From assembly GCF_006716445.1 (NCBI RefSeq), contig NZ_VFPA01000003.1, positions 558,001 to 622,000 of the forward strand: a stretch of 64,000 bases of DNA, read 5' to 3'. This document shows positions 30,578 to 39,001 of this stretch, piece by piece. The notes below the pieces were generated by a model, which had not been told where the DNA came from, searched no databases, and saw only the letters and a program-made list of their open reading frames with translations. The position numbers and the translations under genes were made by a program. The number at the start of each line of letters is the position of its first letter. The stretch's first letter is position 1. The DNA is from Pseudonocardia kunmingensis. GTDB lineage: Bacteria; Actinomycetota; Actinomycetes; Mycobacteriales; Pseudonocardiaceae.

Positions 30578-31636
30578 TCAGCGGCGGTTGCGGCGCCGCT
30601 GGTCCTGCGGCGGGCCGTTGCGCGGCGCCGCCGACCTCAGGTTGGGCCGCTCGTTGTCGGCGTCCCAGCGGGCGTACGCGTCGACGATGTCGGCCACCAG
30701 GCGGTGGCGCACCACGTCGCTGCTCGACAACGGGGAGAAGTGCACGTCGTCGACCGCGCCGAGGATGTCGCGCACGACGTTGAGCCCCGAGCGGGTGCCG
30801 CCGGGCAGGTCGACCTGCGTGATGTCGCCGGTCACCACGATCTTCGAGCCGAAGCCGAGCCGGGTGAGGAACATCTTCATCTGCTCGGGCGTGGTGTTCT
30901 GCGCCTCGTCGAGGATGATGAACGCATCGTTCAACGTCCGGCCGCGCATGTACGCCAACGGCGCGATCTCGATCGTCCCCGCCGAGATCAGCTTCGGGAT
31001 CGACTCGGGGTCGATCATGTCGTGCAGCGCGTCGTACAGCGGGCGCAGGTACGGGTCGATCTTCTCGTAGAGCGTGCCGGGCAGGTAACCCAGCCGCTCC
31101 CCCGCCTCGACGGCGGGGCGCGTGAGGATGATGCGGTTGACCATCTTCGCCTGCAGCGCCTGCACGGCCTTGGCCATGGCGAGGTAGGTCTTGCCGGTGC
31201 CGGCGGGCCCGATGCCGAAGACGACGGTGTGCGCGTCGATCGCGTCGACGTAGCGCTTCTGGTTCAGCGTCTTGGGCCGGATGGTCTTGCCGCGCCGCGA
31301 CAGGATGTCGAGCGAGAGCACCTCGGCCGGCGACTCCCCGATGCGCGCGCGCTCGTCGGCCTCGCCGTCGCCGAGCATCTCGACGGTGCGCCGCACGGCG
31401 TCGCCGGACACCTGCTGGCCGCGCTCGGCGAGGGTGATCAGTTCGGTGAAGACGCGCTCCGCGAAGGCCACGTCCGCCGGGGTGCCGGTGAGGGTGAGCT
31501 CGTTGCCGCGCACGTGCACGTCGGCCTCGAGCATGTCCTCCGCGACACGCAGGCTCTCGTCGCGCGAGCCCAGCAGCGCGAGCAGAGCGGCGTCCGGAAC
31601 GGCCATGCGGGACTGGACGGGATCCGGATGGGTCAA
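30578..31636 (-). CDS. phoH: PhoH-family ATPase
   Basis: A 352-residue cytoplasmic PhoH protein. An N-terminal KH-like part (ADVHVRGNELTLTGTPADVAFAERVFTELITLA) precedes the P-loop ATPase: FGIGPAGTGKTYLAMAKAVQAL (Walker A), FIILDEAQNTTPEQMKMFLTRLG (Walker B) and VVTGDITQVDLP. It usually works with YbeY in RNA metabolism, and is normally encoded next to ybeY. TTG 31636 gives the longest family-like N-terminus; ATG 31606 is an alternative. The C-terminal tail is rich in Arg/Asn/Gln. Confidence 0.92.
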   Translation of the reverse strand: MTHPDPVQSRMAVPDAALLALLGSRDESLRVAEDMLEADVHVRGNELTLTGTPADVAFAERVFTELITLAERGQQVSGDAVRRTVEMLGDGEADERARIGESPAEVLSLDILSRRGKTIRPKTLNQKRYVDAIDAHTVVFGIGPAGTGKTYLAMAKAVQALQAKMVNRIILTRPAVEAGERLGYLPGTLYEKIDPYLRPLYDALHDMIDPESIPKLISAGTIEIAPLAYMRGRTLNDAFIILDEAQNTTPEQMKMFLTRLGFGSKIVVTGDITQVDLPGGTRSGLNVVRDILGAVDDVHFSPLSSSDVVRHRLVADIVDAYARWDADNERPNLRSAAPRNGPPQDQRRRNRR

Positions 31637-31730
31637 GGGGTGTGCCGCCTGCTTCCTGTCTCTGCTGGTGGGACCGCTCCGATGCTACCGCCTCCCCCCG
31701 ACACGACGCCCACCGTTTCGGGCGGCGCCC

Positions 31731-31766
31731 TTGACACAGATTTAGTCCATAGATTGGATTTATCCC
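31731..31766 (+). promoter_or_regulatory. leaderless promoter with operator-like palindrome for the alpha-mannosidase gene
   Basis: A consensus -35 TTGACA (31731-31736) and -10 TGGATT (31755-31760) are 18 bases apart, putting the transcription start at the GTG start codon (31767). The AT-rich core ATTTAGTCCATAGATTGGAT contains the inverted TCCA...TGGA pair overlapping the -10. This resembles sites of sugar-responsive ROK or LacI repressors, so glycan control is likely. No regulator gene is adjacent. Confidence 0.65.
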
Positions 31767-34700
31767 GTGCACGACGACTCGAACCTGGTCCTGCAACGGG
31801 TCGCGCGGTTCGTCCGCGAGCGGCTCCACCCCGCCCTGTACCGCGAGCGCGTCCCGGTCGAGGTCACGGCCTGGACGGCGCCCGGCGAGCCGGTGCCCTT
31901 CGCCGAGGCCGTGCGGCAGGAGTTCACGCCGTTCGCCGTCGGCTCACCGTGGGGCCGACCGTGGGGCACGGTGTGGTTCCGCGTCACCGGCACGGTCCCG
32001 GCCGGCTGGACGACGCCCGGCACCCGCCCCGAACTCGTCCTCGACCTCGGGTTCGCCGGCGCGCAGCCCGGCTTCCAGTCCGAAGGGCTCGCCTACACCC
32101 CCGACGGGCACGTGGTGGCGGCCGTCGAGCCGCTGAACCCCCACGTCCCCCTGGCCGGCGGGCCGGGCTCCGCCGTCGACCTGTACGTCGAGGCCGCCTC
32201 CAACCCCGGCGTCGCCAAGAACTGGACCTACGCCCCGACCCCGATGGGCGACCTCGCCACCGCCGGTGACGACCCGATCTACCGGTTCGAGGCCGCCGAC
32301 ATCGCGCTGCTCGACACGGTGGTCTGGGAGCTGAACCAGGACTTCTGGACGCTCGCGGGCCTCGTCGCCGAACTGCCCGCGGAGCTGCCGCGTCGCGCCG
32401 AGGTGCTGCGCGCGCTGGAACGGGCCGTCGACGTCGTCGACCCCGACGACGTGACCGGCACCGCGGCCGCCGGTCGCGCCGAGCTCGCCGACGTGCTGGC
32501 CGCTCCCGCCTGGCCGAGTGCGCACCGCCTGCACGCGGTCGGGCACGCCCACATCGACTCGGCCTGGCTGTGGCCGGTGCGCGAGACCGTCCGCAAGGTC
32601 GCCCGCACGTTCGCCAACGTGCTGGACCTGATGGACACCGATGACGAGTTCGTCTTCGCGGCGTCCTCGGCCCAGCAGTACGCGTGGCTGCAGGAGCACC
32701 AGCCCGAGCTGTTCGAGCGGGTCAAGCAGCGGGTGGCCGAGGGCCGGTTCGTGCCCGTCGGCGGCATGTGGGTGGAGTCGGACACGAACATGCCCGGCGG
32801 CGAGGCGCTGGCCCGCCAGTTCGTGGCGGGCAAGCGGTTCTTCATCGAGCAGCTGGGCGTCGACCCGCAGGAGGTGTGGCTGCCCGACTCGTTCGGCTAC
32901 TCCGCCGCACTGCCGCAGCTGATCAAGGCGGCCGGCGCACGGTGGTTCCTCACGCAGAAGATCTCGTGGAACGAGACGAACGTGATGCCCCACCACACCT
33001 TCCGATGGGAGGGCATCGACGGCACGCAGATCTTCACCCACTTCCCGCCGGTCGACACCTACAACTCGGAGCTGTCGCAGCACGAGTTGCACCGCGCGCA
33101 GCGCCAGTACGCGGAGAAGGGGCGCGCCAACACCTCGCTCGTGCCGTTCGGCTGGGGCGACGGCGGCGGCGGGCCGACCCGGGAGATGCTGGCGGCGGCG
33201 GCGCGGACGAGGTCGCTGGAGGGCTCCCCGTCGGTCCGCATCACCACGCCCGCCGAGTTCTTCTCCACGGCGGAGGCCGAGTACCCGCGCCCGCCGGTCT
33301 GGTCGGGCGAGCTGTACCTGGAGTTCCACCGCGGCACCTACACCTCGCAGGCCCGCACCAAGCGCGGCAACCGGCGCAGCGAGCACCTGCTGCGCGAGGC
33401 CGAGCTGTGGGCGGCCACCGCGGCCGTCCGCACCGGGCTGGCGTACCCGGCCGACGTGCTGGCGCGCTGCTGGCACACGGTGCTGCTGCAGCAGTTCCAC
33501 GACATCCTCCCCGGCACCTCGATCGCCTGGGTGCACCAGGAGGCCGAGCGCAACTACGCGCAGGTCGCCGAGGAGCTGGAAGGCGTCATCGCGCGCTCGC
33601 TCGCGGCCCTCGCCGGTGAGGGGGACGGCGAGGTCGCGGTGAACGCGGGCCCGTACGCGCGCCACGGCGTCCCCGCCCTCGGCGGTGGGGCCACGGCGGC
33701 ACCGGCCGACGAGGTCCGCGTGTCCGAGACCGCGGGCGGCACCGTGCTGGAGAACGGCCGCGTCCGGGCCGTGATCGACGAGCGGGGGCTGCTCACCTCG
33801 GTGCGCGACCTCACCGCCGACCGGGAGCTCGTGCCGCCCGGCGACGCGGCGAACCTGCTGCAGCTGCACCGCGACACCCCCACCCAGTGGGACGCCTGGG
33901 ACATCGACGAGCACTACCGCCGCCACGGCCGCGACCTCACCGACGTCGCCGAGCTCGCCGTCGTCGAGCGCGGGCGCCACCGCGCCGCCGTGCGGGTCGT
34001 GCGGAAGGTCGGCGCGTCGACGATCACGCAGGTGGTGTCGCTGGACGCCGGTTCCGCGTCGATCGACATCGACACCCACGTCGACTGGCACGAGCGCCAG
34101 AAGCTGCTCAAGCTCGCCTTCCCCCTGGACGTGCACGCCGAGCGGGCCGGCTCGGAGATCCAGTTCGGCCACCTGCACCGCCCGATCCACACCAACACCT
34201 CGTGGGACGCGGCCCGGTTCGAGACGGTGGCGCACCGCTGGGTGCACGTCGGGGAGCCCGGCTACGGCGTGGCGGTGGCCAACGACTCCACCTACGGCCA
34301 CGACGTCGGACGCTCCACCCGCGCGGACGGCGGCACGACCACGGTCGTGCGGCTGTCGCTGCTGCGCGCGCCGCTGTTCCCGGACCCGCAGGCCGACCAG
34401 GGCGCGCACCGGATGCGCGTGTCGCTGCGGCCGGGCGCGACGATCGCGGACGCAGTGGCGGAGGGCTACCGCGTGAACCTGCCCCTGCGCACCGTGGCGG
34501 GCGGCGCGGAGATCGCCCCGCTGGTGTCGGTGGACGACCCGGCCGTCGTCGTCGAGGCCGTCAAGCTGGCCGAGGACGGCAGCGGTGACGTGGTCGTGCG
34601 GCTCTACGAGGCCCACGGCGGCCGGGCGTCGGCGCGGGTCACCGCGGGCTTCGAGCACTCGGGGGTGGTCGAGACCGACCTGCTCGAGCGGCCGCTGGCC

Positions 34701-34784
34701 GAGCAGGCGAGCCTCTCGGCGGACGGCGTGCGGGTGGACCTGCGCCCGTTCCGGATCGTGACGCTGCGTTACCGCCGGAGCTGA
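31767..34784 (+). CDS. alpha-mannosidase, glycoside hydrolase family 38
   Basis: A 1005-residue GH38 enzyme. After an N-terminal beta domain, the catalytic core shows zinc ligands His262 and Asp264 in VGHAHIDSAWLWP, the nucleophile Asp374 in WLPDSFGYSAALPQL and the third histidine His578 in QQFHDILPGTSI, followed by the helical domain and C-terminal beta domains. No signal peptide, so it acts in the cytoplasm on imported mannosides or endogenous glycans. It is monocistronic with a strong promoter; a palindromic repeat follows its stop. Length and domain order match bacterial GH38 enzymes. Confidence 0.93.
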   Translation: MHDDSNLVLQRVARFVRERLHPALYRERVPVEVTAWTAPGEPVPFAEAVRQEFTPFAVGSPWGRPWGTVWFRVTGTVPAGWTTPGTRPELVLDLGFAGAQPGFQSEGLAYTPDGHVVAAVEPLNPHVPLAGGPGSAVDLYVEAASNPGVAKNWTYAPTPMGDLATAGDDPIYRFEAADIALLDTVVWELNQDFWTLAGLVAELPAELPRRAEVLRALERAVDVVDPDDVTGTAAAGRAELADVLAAPAWPSAHRLHAVGHAHIDSAWLWPVRETVRKVARTFANVLDLMDTDDEFVFAASSAQQYAWLQEHQPELFERVKQRVAEGRFVPVGGMWVESDTNMPGGEALARQFVAGKRFFIEQLGVDPQEVWLPDSFGYSAALPQLIKAAGARWFLTQKISWNETNVMPHHTFRWEGIDGTQIFTHFPPVDTYNSELSQHELHRAQRQYAEKGRANTSLVPFGWGDGGGGPTREMLAAAARTRSLEGSPSVRITTPAEFFSTAEAEYPRPPVWSGELYLEFHRGTYTSQARTKRGNRRSEHLLREAELWAATAAVRTGLAYPADVLARCWHTVLLQQFHDILPGTSIAWVHQEAERNYAQVAEELEGVIARSLAALAGEGDGEVAVNAGPYARHGVPALGGGATAAPADEVRVSETAGGTVLENGRVRAVIDERGLLTSVRDLTADRELVPPGDAANLLQLHRDTPTQWDAWDIDEHYRRHGRDLTDVAELAVVERGRHRAAVRVVRKVGASTITQVVSLDAGSASIDIDTHVDWHERQKLLKLAFPLDVHAERAGSEIQFGHLHRPIHTNTSWDAARFETVAHRWVHVGEPGYGVAVANDSTYGHDVGRSTRADGGTTTVVRLSLLRAPLFPDPQADQGAHRMRVSLRPGATIADAVAEGYRVNLPLRTVAGGAEIAPLVSVDDPAVVVEAVKLAEDGSGDVVVRLYEAHGGRASARVTAGFEHSGVVETDLLERPLAEQASLSADGVRVDLRPFRIVTLRYRRS

Positions 34785-34798
34785 CCGCGAGATCCCGG

Positions 34799-34845
34799 GT
34801 GCCGGTTGCCCATCCCCGGTTATCACGGCGATGGGCAACCGGTAC
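34799..34845. repeat. palindromic repeat, GGTTGCCCATC family, copy 1
   Basis: Arms of 16 bases (34799-34814 and 34830-34845) with one mismatch flank a 15-base loop containing TTATCAC. A closely related copy with the same arm core and a similar loop lies at 37305-37354. It sits between two same-strand genes, 14 bases after the alpha-mannosidase stop, and may terminate that transcript. Confidence 0.8.
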
Positions 34846-34898
34846 TCCTCGGCAGTGCCCCATCGGGGTCGATCACACGGATGACAGAGTGACGCCCC

Positions 34899-36809
34899 GT
34901 GAGCACTGCAAGGTCGATCTCCCGCCGGGCCGCGCTCGTCGCGCTGCCCGCGATCCTGTGCGCGCTGCTGGCCGCACCCGCCGCGCACGGGCAGGAGGGA
35001 ACCGAGCGCGTCGAGCTCGCACCGACCATGGTCGTCCTCGACGCCTCGGGCTCGATGACCGGCGCCGACCCGGCAGGCGGCACCAAGATGGACGCCGCGA
35101 AGCGCGCGGTGCGGGCGCTGGTGGACGCCGCCCCGGACGGTGCTCCCGTCGGACTCGCCGCCTACGGCACCGGCACCGGCAACTCCGAGGCCGAACGCGC
35201 GCAGGGCTGCCAGGACGTCACGGTGCTGCAGGACCCGGAGCCGATCGACAAGGCGGGCCTGCGCGCCGCGGTGGACGGCCTCACGCCGCGCGGGTACACC
35301 CCGATCGGCCGGTCGCTCCAGGTCGCCGCGGAGGCGCTCCCGCAGGAGGGACCCCGCTCGGTGGTCCTCGTGTCCGACGGCGAGGACACCTGCGCCCCAC
35401 CGGAGCCGTGCGAGGTCGTGCGCACCCTCGCCGGGCAGGGCGTCGACCTCGTCGTCCACGCCGTCGGCTTCGGCGTGGACGACGTGGCCCGGGAGCAACT
35501 GTCCTGCGTCGCCCAGGCCACCGGCGGCACCTATACCGACGCGCCCGACGCCGACGCCCTGCAACGGGTGCTGCCCCGCGTCACGTCGACGGCGCTGCGC
35601 AACTACGCCCCGGCGGGCACGCCGATCACCGGCACCGCGACCCCGGCCGCCGCGCCGCTGGCGGCCCCCGGCCAGCACCTGGACACGATCGGCCAGAAGG
35701 AGAAGCGCTACTACGCCGTCGACGTGCCGCAGGGCGCCACCGCGTACTTCACCGCGACGGTCTCCTTCCCGCGCCTGGCGGGCATCGACGTCCTCGAGGA
35801 CTTCAACGGCCTGCAGCTGCGCACCTACGGCGACGCGGGCGAGGACTGCAACGAGTTCGAGAGCGAGCAGACGAACAACTCCAGCGACGGGGCCGCGCTC
35901 ACCGTGGCGACGACGTGGGACGGCGCCACCGAGGAGGACACCGGCGGTTCCCACGACCGGTGCAGGGGCGCGGGGCGCTACACCTTCGCCCTCGAGTGGT
36001 CGCGGGTGTCCGCCGGGGTGCCGGAGCGGCTGCCGGTCGAACTGCTGGTGGGTGTCGAGCCCGGGGTCGTCGACGGCGGACCGGTGGCCGTCCTGCCCGA
36101 GGCCGAGTTCACCGATCCGGCCACCACGCCGCGACCCGTGACCGGGGGTGGCTCCTTCACCGTGGCCGGCACGCTCGACGGGACCGGCACCTACACCGAC
36201 ACGCTGCAGCGCGCCGAGTTCGTCTTCTACCGCGTCCGACTGGACTGGGGACAGGGGCTGGCCTACCGCGTCCGCTTCGCGGAGACGCCGGGCCGCGGGC
36301 TCGACAACGTCTCAACGGTGGAGACCCACCTCTACACGCCCACGCGCGAGGAGATCGACTCGGACTTCTCGGCCTACACCGGCACGAGCCAGGTGCTGCC
36401 GACGAACGACCCGGCGGTCACCACCGTGCCGGTCCGCTACGGCAACCGCGACGCCGACGTGGTCTCGGTCCGGCCCCAGAGCCTCGCCGGCTGGTACTAC
36501 ATCGCCGTGCAGGTGGGCGCGACGCGCAGCGGCGGCACCGCCGCACCGATTCCGGTCCAGCTCGACCTGTCCGTGACCGGCTCGCCGGAGCCCGGCCCCC
36601 GCTACGCCGAGGGGGCGGCGACCTTCGGCGGCGGGCGGGCCCCGGAGGCGACGCCGGAACGGGCGGCGCAGCCGGACGTCATGGCCACGCCGGAGGCGGC
36701 CGCGACCACCACCGCGATCGCCCCGGCCGTGTGGGCGCTGGCCGGCGCCGCGATCGCGCTCGTGGTGGTGGGAGCCGTCCTCGCCCTCCGGGCCCGCCGC
36801 CGCCGGTGA
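34899..36809 (+). CDS. secreted, membrane-anchored von Willebrand factor A domain protein
   Basis: A 636-residue extracytoplasmic protein. A signal peptide (residues 1-31, RRAALVALPAILCALLAAPAAHG) is followed by a vWA domain with an intact MIDAS: DASGSM (Asp48, Ser50, Ser52), TPIGRSL and SDGEDTC. Two beta-rich regions resembling pre-peptidase C-terminal folds follow (QHLDTIGQKEKRYYAVDVPQGATAYFTATVSF, GSFTVAGTLDGTGTYTDTLQRAEFVFYRVRL). A single C-terminal membrane span (about 608-632) ends in RARRRR. It probably binds a protein or glycan ligand at the cell surface through a divalent metal. Partner unknown. Confidence 0.85.
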   Translation: MSTARSISRRAALVALPAILCALLAAPAAHGQEGTERVELAPTMVVLDASGSMTGADPAGGTKMDAAKRAVRALVDAAPDGAPVGLAAYGTGTGNSEAERAQGCQDVTVLQDPEPIDKAGLRAAVDGLTPRGYTPIGRSLQVAAEALPQEGPRSVVLVSDGEDTCAPPEPCEVVRTLAGQGVDLVVHAVGFGVDDVAREQLSCVAQATGGTYTDAPDADALQRVLPRVTSTALRNYAPAGTPITGTATPAAAPLAAPGQHLDTIGQKEKRYYAVDVPQGATAYFTATVSFPRLAGIDVLEDFNGLQLRTYGDAGEDCNEFESEQTNNSSDGAALTVATTWDGATEEDTGGSHDRCRGAGRYTFALEWSRVSAGVPERLPVELLVGVEPGVVDGGPVAVLPEAEFTDPATTPRPVTGGGSFTVAGTLDGTGTYTDTLQRAEFVFYRVRLDWGQGLAYRVRFAETPGRGLDNVSTVETHLYTPTREEIDSDFSAYTGTSQVLPTNDPAVTTVPVRYGNRDADVVSVRPQSLAGWYYIAVQVGATRSGGTAAPIPVQLDLSVTGSPEPGPRYAEGAATFGGGRAPEATPERAAQPDVMATPEAAATTTAIAPAVWALAGAAIALVVVGAVLALRARRRR

Positions 36810-36869
36810 GCGGACGTCGTGGCTGATCACCGCCAGCTACCGGCTGCCTGACCGCCGAGACTCGGCGGC

Positions 36870-37289
36870 ATGACCGATGACGCACTGGCGGTGCTCGAGG
36901 GCATGTACGCCGCCGAGCAGCAGTACCTCGACGCCGGCGGGCCGGGGCGGGCGAGCTTCGCCCCGCTGGCGCCGTTCTTCGCCCCGGACGTGGTGCTGCA
37001 CCAAGCCGAGGCGCTTCCCTACGGCGGCACGTGGCGCGGCCACGCCGGGATGGAGCGGTTCTTCGTCGCGATGAGCGCGGCGTGGGAGTCGTTCACGATG
37101 CTGGAGCAGGAGTTCCACCCCGCGGGCGACGTCGTCGTGGTGCGAACGCAGGTGCGCGCGAGGGCCCGGCGATCCGGGCGGGAGCTGGAGTTCCCGATCC
37201 TGCAGACGGTCCGCGTGGAGGACGGGCGGATCACCGAGGTGTGGCCGTTCTACTGGGACACGGCCGCGATCGCCGCGGCGGCCGCCTGA
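36870..37289 (+). CDS. NTF2-like/SnoaL-like protein
   Basis: A 139-residue cone-shaped-pocket protein of the NTF2 superfamily: LEGMYAAEQQYLDAGG, FAPLAPFFAPDVVLHQAEALPYGGTWRGHAGMERFFVAMSAAWESF, then VVVVRTQVRARARRSGRELEFPILQTVRVEDGRITEVWPFYWDTAAI. Homologues are polyketide cyclases, epoxide hydrolases or pure binding proteins, so activity is open. It is soluble and monocistronic, ending before a palindrome shared with the convergent TPP-enzyme gene. Confidence 0.8.
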   Translation: MTDDALAVLEGMYAAEQQYLDAGGPGRASFAPLAPFFAPDVVLHQAEALPYGGTWRGHAGMERFFVAMSAAWESFTMLEQEFHPAGDVVVVRTQVRARARRSGRELEFPILQTVRVEDGRITEVWPFYWDTAAIAAAAA

Positions 37290-37304
37290 GCGGCTCATGA
37301 TCGC

Positions 37305-37354
37305 GAGTATCGGTTGCCCATCGCTGTGATCACGACGATGAGCAACCGATACTC
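37305..37354. repeat. palindromic repeat, GGTTGCCCATC family, copy 2
   Basis: Arms of 19 bases (37305-37323 and 37336-37354) differ at one position and flank a 12-base loop. It shares its arm core and loop with the copy at 34799-34845. It lies between convergent genes and may terminate both. Confidence 0.85.
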
Positions 37355-37368
37355 GTCGGTAGCGGCGG

Positions 37369-38997
37369 TCAGTGGCCGCGGAACGCCTCCGCCAGCCACC
37401 AGGCGCCGCCGTCCGAGGCGATCCGGGCGTGCACCAGCAGCGGGGCCGTCCTCGGGCCGGTCACCCAGCGCGACACCGCCTCCAGATCCGCCGGGGTGTT
37501 CACGGTGACGGCCTCGAAGCCGTAGCCGCGGCCGATGGCGGCGATGTCGGTGTCGGGGAAGACCACCGTGGCGTGGTCCTCGCCGGTGAAGTGGTGCACC
37601 TCGGCGCCGTAGCCGCGGTCGTCGTAGACCACCACGACCATCGCCAGCCCGAGCCGCACCACCGTTTCCAGCTCGGCGGCGGCCATCAGCGCGCCGCCGT
37701 CGCCGAGCGCGGCGACGGCGAGGCGGTCCGGGCGGGCGCACGCCGCGCCGATCGCGGTGGCGAGCCCCAGCCCGATCGACTGGAAGCCCTGCGTGAGGCA
37801 GTAGCCCTGCGCGTCGGGGACGCGCAGGTAGGCGCTGGGGTAGCCCATGAAGTTGCCGGAGTCGACGGCCACCGTGCGCTCGGCGGGCAGCAGGTCGTCG
37901 AGGGCGGTCGAGAGCGTGCGCGGGTCGATGCCGTCCGGACCGGTCAGATCCGCGTAGGGCTCGCTGCGCCAGCGGACGCGCGCGGCGATCGCGGCGGCCA
38001 CCTCCGGCGTGCGGTAGCCGGTGCGCTCCCCGGGGAGCGCGGCGCGCACGTCGGCGGCCGTGGCCGCGACGTCGCCGAGCACGCCCAGGTCCACCGGGCG
38101 GTGCGCGCCGATCGCGTCGGCGTCCAGGTCGACCTGCACGACCGCGGCGTCCGGGCCGATCAGCGCGCCGTGGCGCATCGTCCACATGTTCAGCGCGCAG
38201 CCCCAGCCGACGACGAGGTCGGCGCCGGAGATCAGCTCGGCGGCCAGCGGCGAGGCGAAGCCGCCGGAGATGCCCAGCGACCACTCGTCATCGGCGAACA
38301 GCCCGGCCGCGACGGCGGACGTGGCCAGCAGCGCGCCGGACGCGGCGGCGAGCTCCCGCAGCTCCTCGCGGGCACCGCGGGCCCCGCGCCCGGCGACGAA
38401 CACCGGCCGCTGCGCCGCCGCGACCCGCGCCGCGAGCGCCGCCACGGCGTCCGCGCCGGGGCGCACCGGGGCCAGCGGCGCCACGGCGGGCTGCGCGGCG
38501 TCGTCCGGAGCGGTCGCGGCCTGCACGTCCAGCGGCAGGTTGAGCACGACCGTGCGGCGCTGCTCGACGGCCGTGCGGTATGCACGCACGACGTCGGCGA
38601 GCGCGGTGGCCGGAGCGTGCACCCGCTCGGGCACCGCCCCGACCGCGCGGGCCAGCGCGTCCTGGTCGATGTGGAAGTTCGAGCGCACGGCACCCGCACC
38701 GGTGTCGGCGGCGAGCACGAGCAGCGGCGTGCGGCTCTTCGCGGCCTCGGTGATCCCGGTCAGCGCGTTGGTCAGGCCGCAGCCCTGGTGCAGGGTGACC
38801 ACGCCGACGCGGCCGCTCGTGCGCGCGTAGGCGTCGGCCATCGTCGCGGCGCCGCCCTCGTGCCGCGCCGCGACGTAGGGCACGCCCGCCGCGCGCAGCG
38901 CGTTCGTGACGTGGAAGTTGCCACTGCCGACCACCCCGAACGCGTGGCCGACGCCCAGGTCGGCGAGCGCGCGCCCGACGAGCTCCGCGACGATCAT
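37369..38997 (-). CDS. thiamine diphosphate-dependent enzyme (acetolactate synthase/2-oxo-acid decarboxylase type)
   Basis: A 542-residue three-domain ThDP enzyme. The PYR domain carries the activating Glu in AARHEGGAATMADAYARTSGRVGVV, a middle domain spans ~190-330, and the PP domain has the cofactor motif ALGDGGALMAAAELETVVRLGLAMVVVVYDDRGYGAEVHHF, where Asp replaces the usual Asn near the end. It should decarboxylate or carboligate a 2-oxo acid. It is the last gene of the catabolic cluster, 4 bases after the cyclase stop. The substrate is unknown; a phenylglyoxylate-like acid made by the cyclase is one possibility (inference). Confidence 0.82.
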   Translation of the reverse strand: MIVAELVGRALADLGVGHAFGVVGSGNFHVTNALRAAGVPYVAARHEGGAATMADAYARTSGRVGVVTLHQGCGLTNALTGITEAAKSRTPLLVLAADTGAGAVRSNFHIDQDALARAVGAVPERVHAPATALADVVRAYRTAVEQRRTVVLNLPLDVQAATAPDDAAQPAVAPLAPVRPGADAVAALAARVAAAQRPVFVAGRGARGAREELRELAAASGALLATSAVAAGLFADDEWSLGISGGFASPLAAELISGADLVVGWGCALNMWTMRHGALIGPDAAVVQVDLDADAIGAHRPVDLGVLGDVAATAADVRAALPGERTGYRTPEVAAAIAARVRWRSEPYADLTGPDGIDPRTLSTALDDLLPAERTVAVDSGNFMGYPSAYLRVPDAQGYCLTQGFQSIGLGLATAIGAACARPDRLAVAALGDGGALMAAAELETVVRLGLAMVVVVYDDRGYGAEVHHFTGEDHATVVFPDTDIAAIGRGYGFEAVTVNTPADLEAVSRWVTGPRTAPLLVHARIASDGGAWWLAEAFRGH

Positions 38998-39001
38998 CGG
39001 T

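Noticed and set aside
31944..35954. A 1336-codon open frame on the minus strand
   Set aside because: It is the antisense shadow of the alpha-mannosidase and vWA genes, lacks any recognisable domain and has the Arg/Gly/Ala composition typical of wrong frames in G+C-rich DNA.
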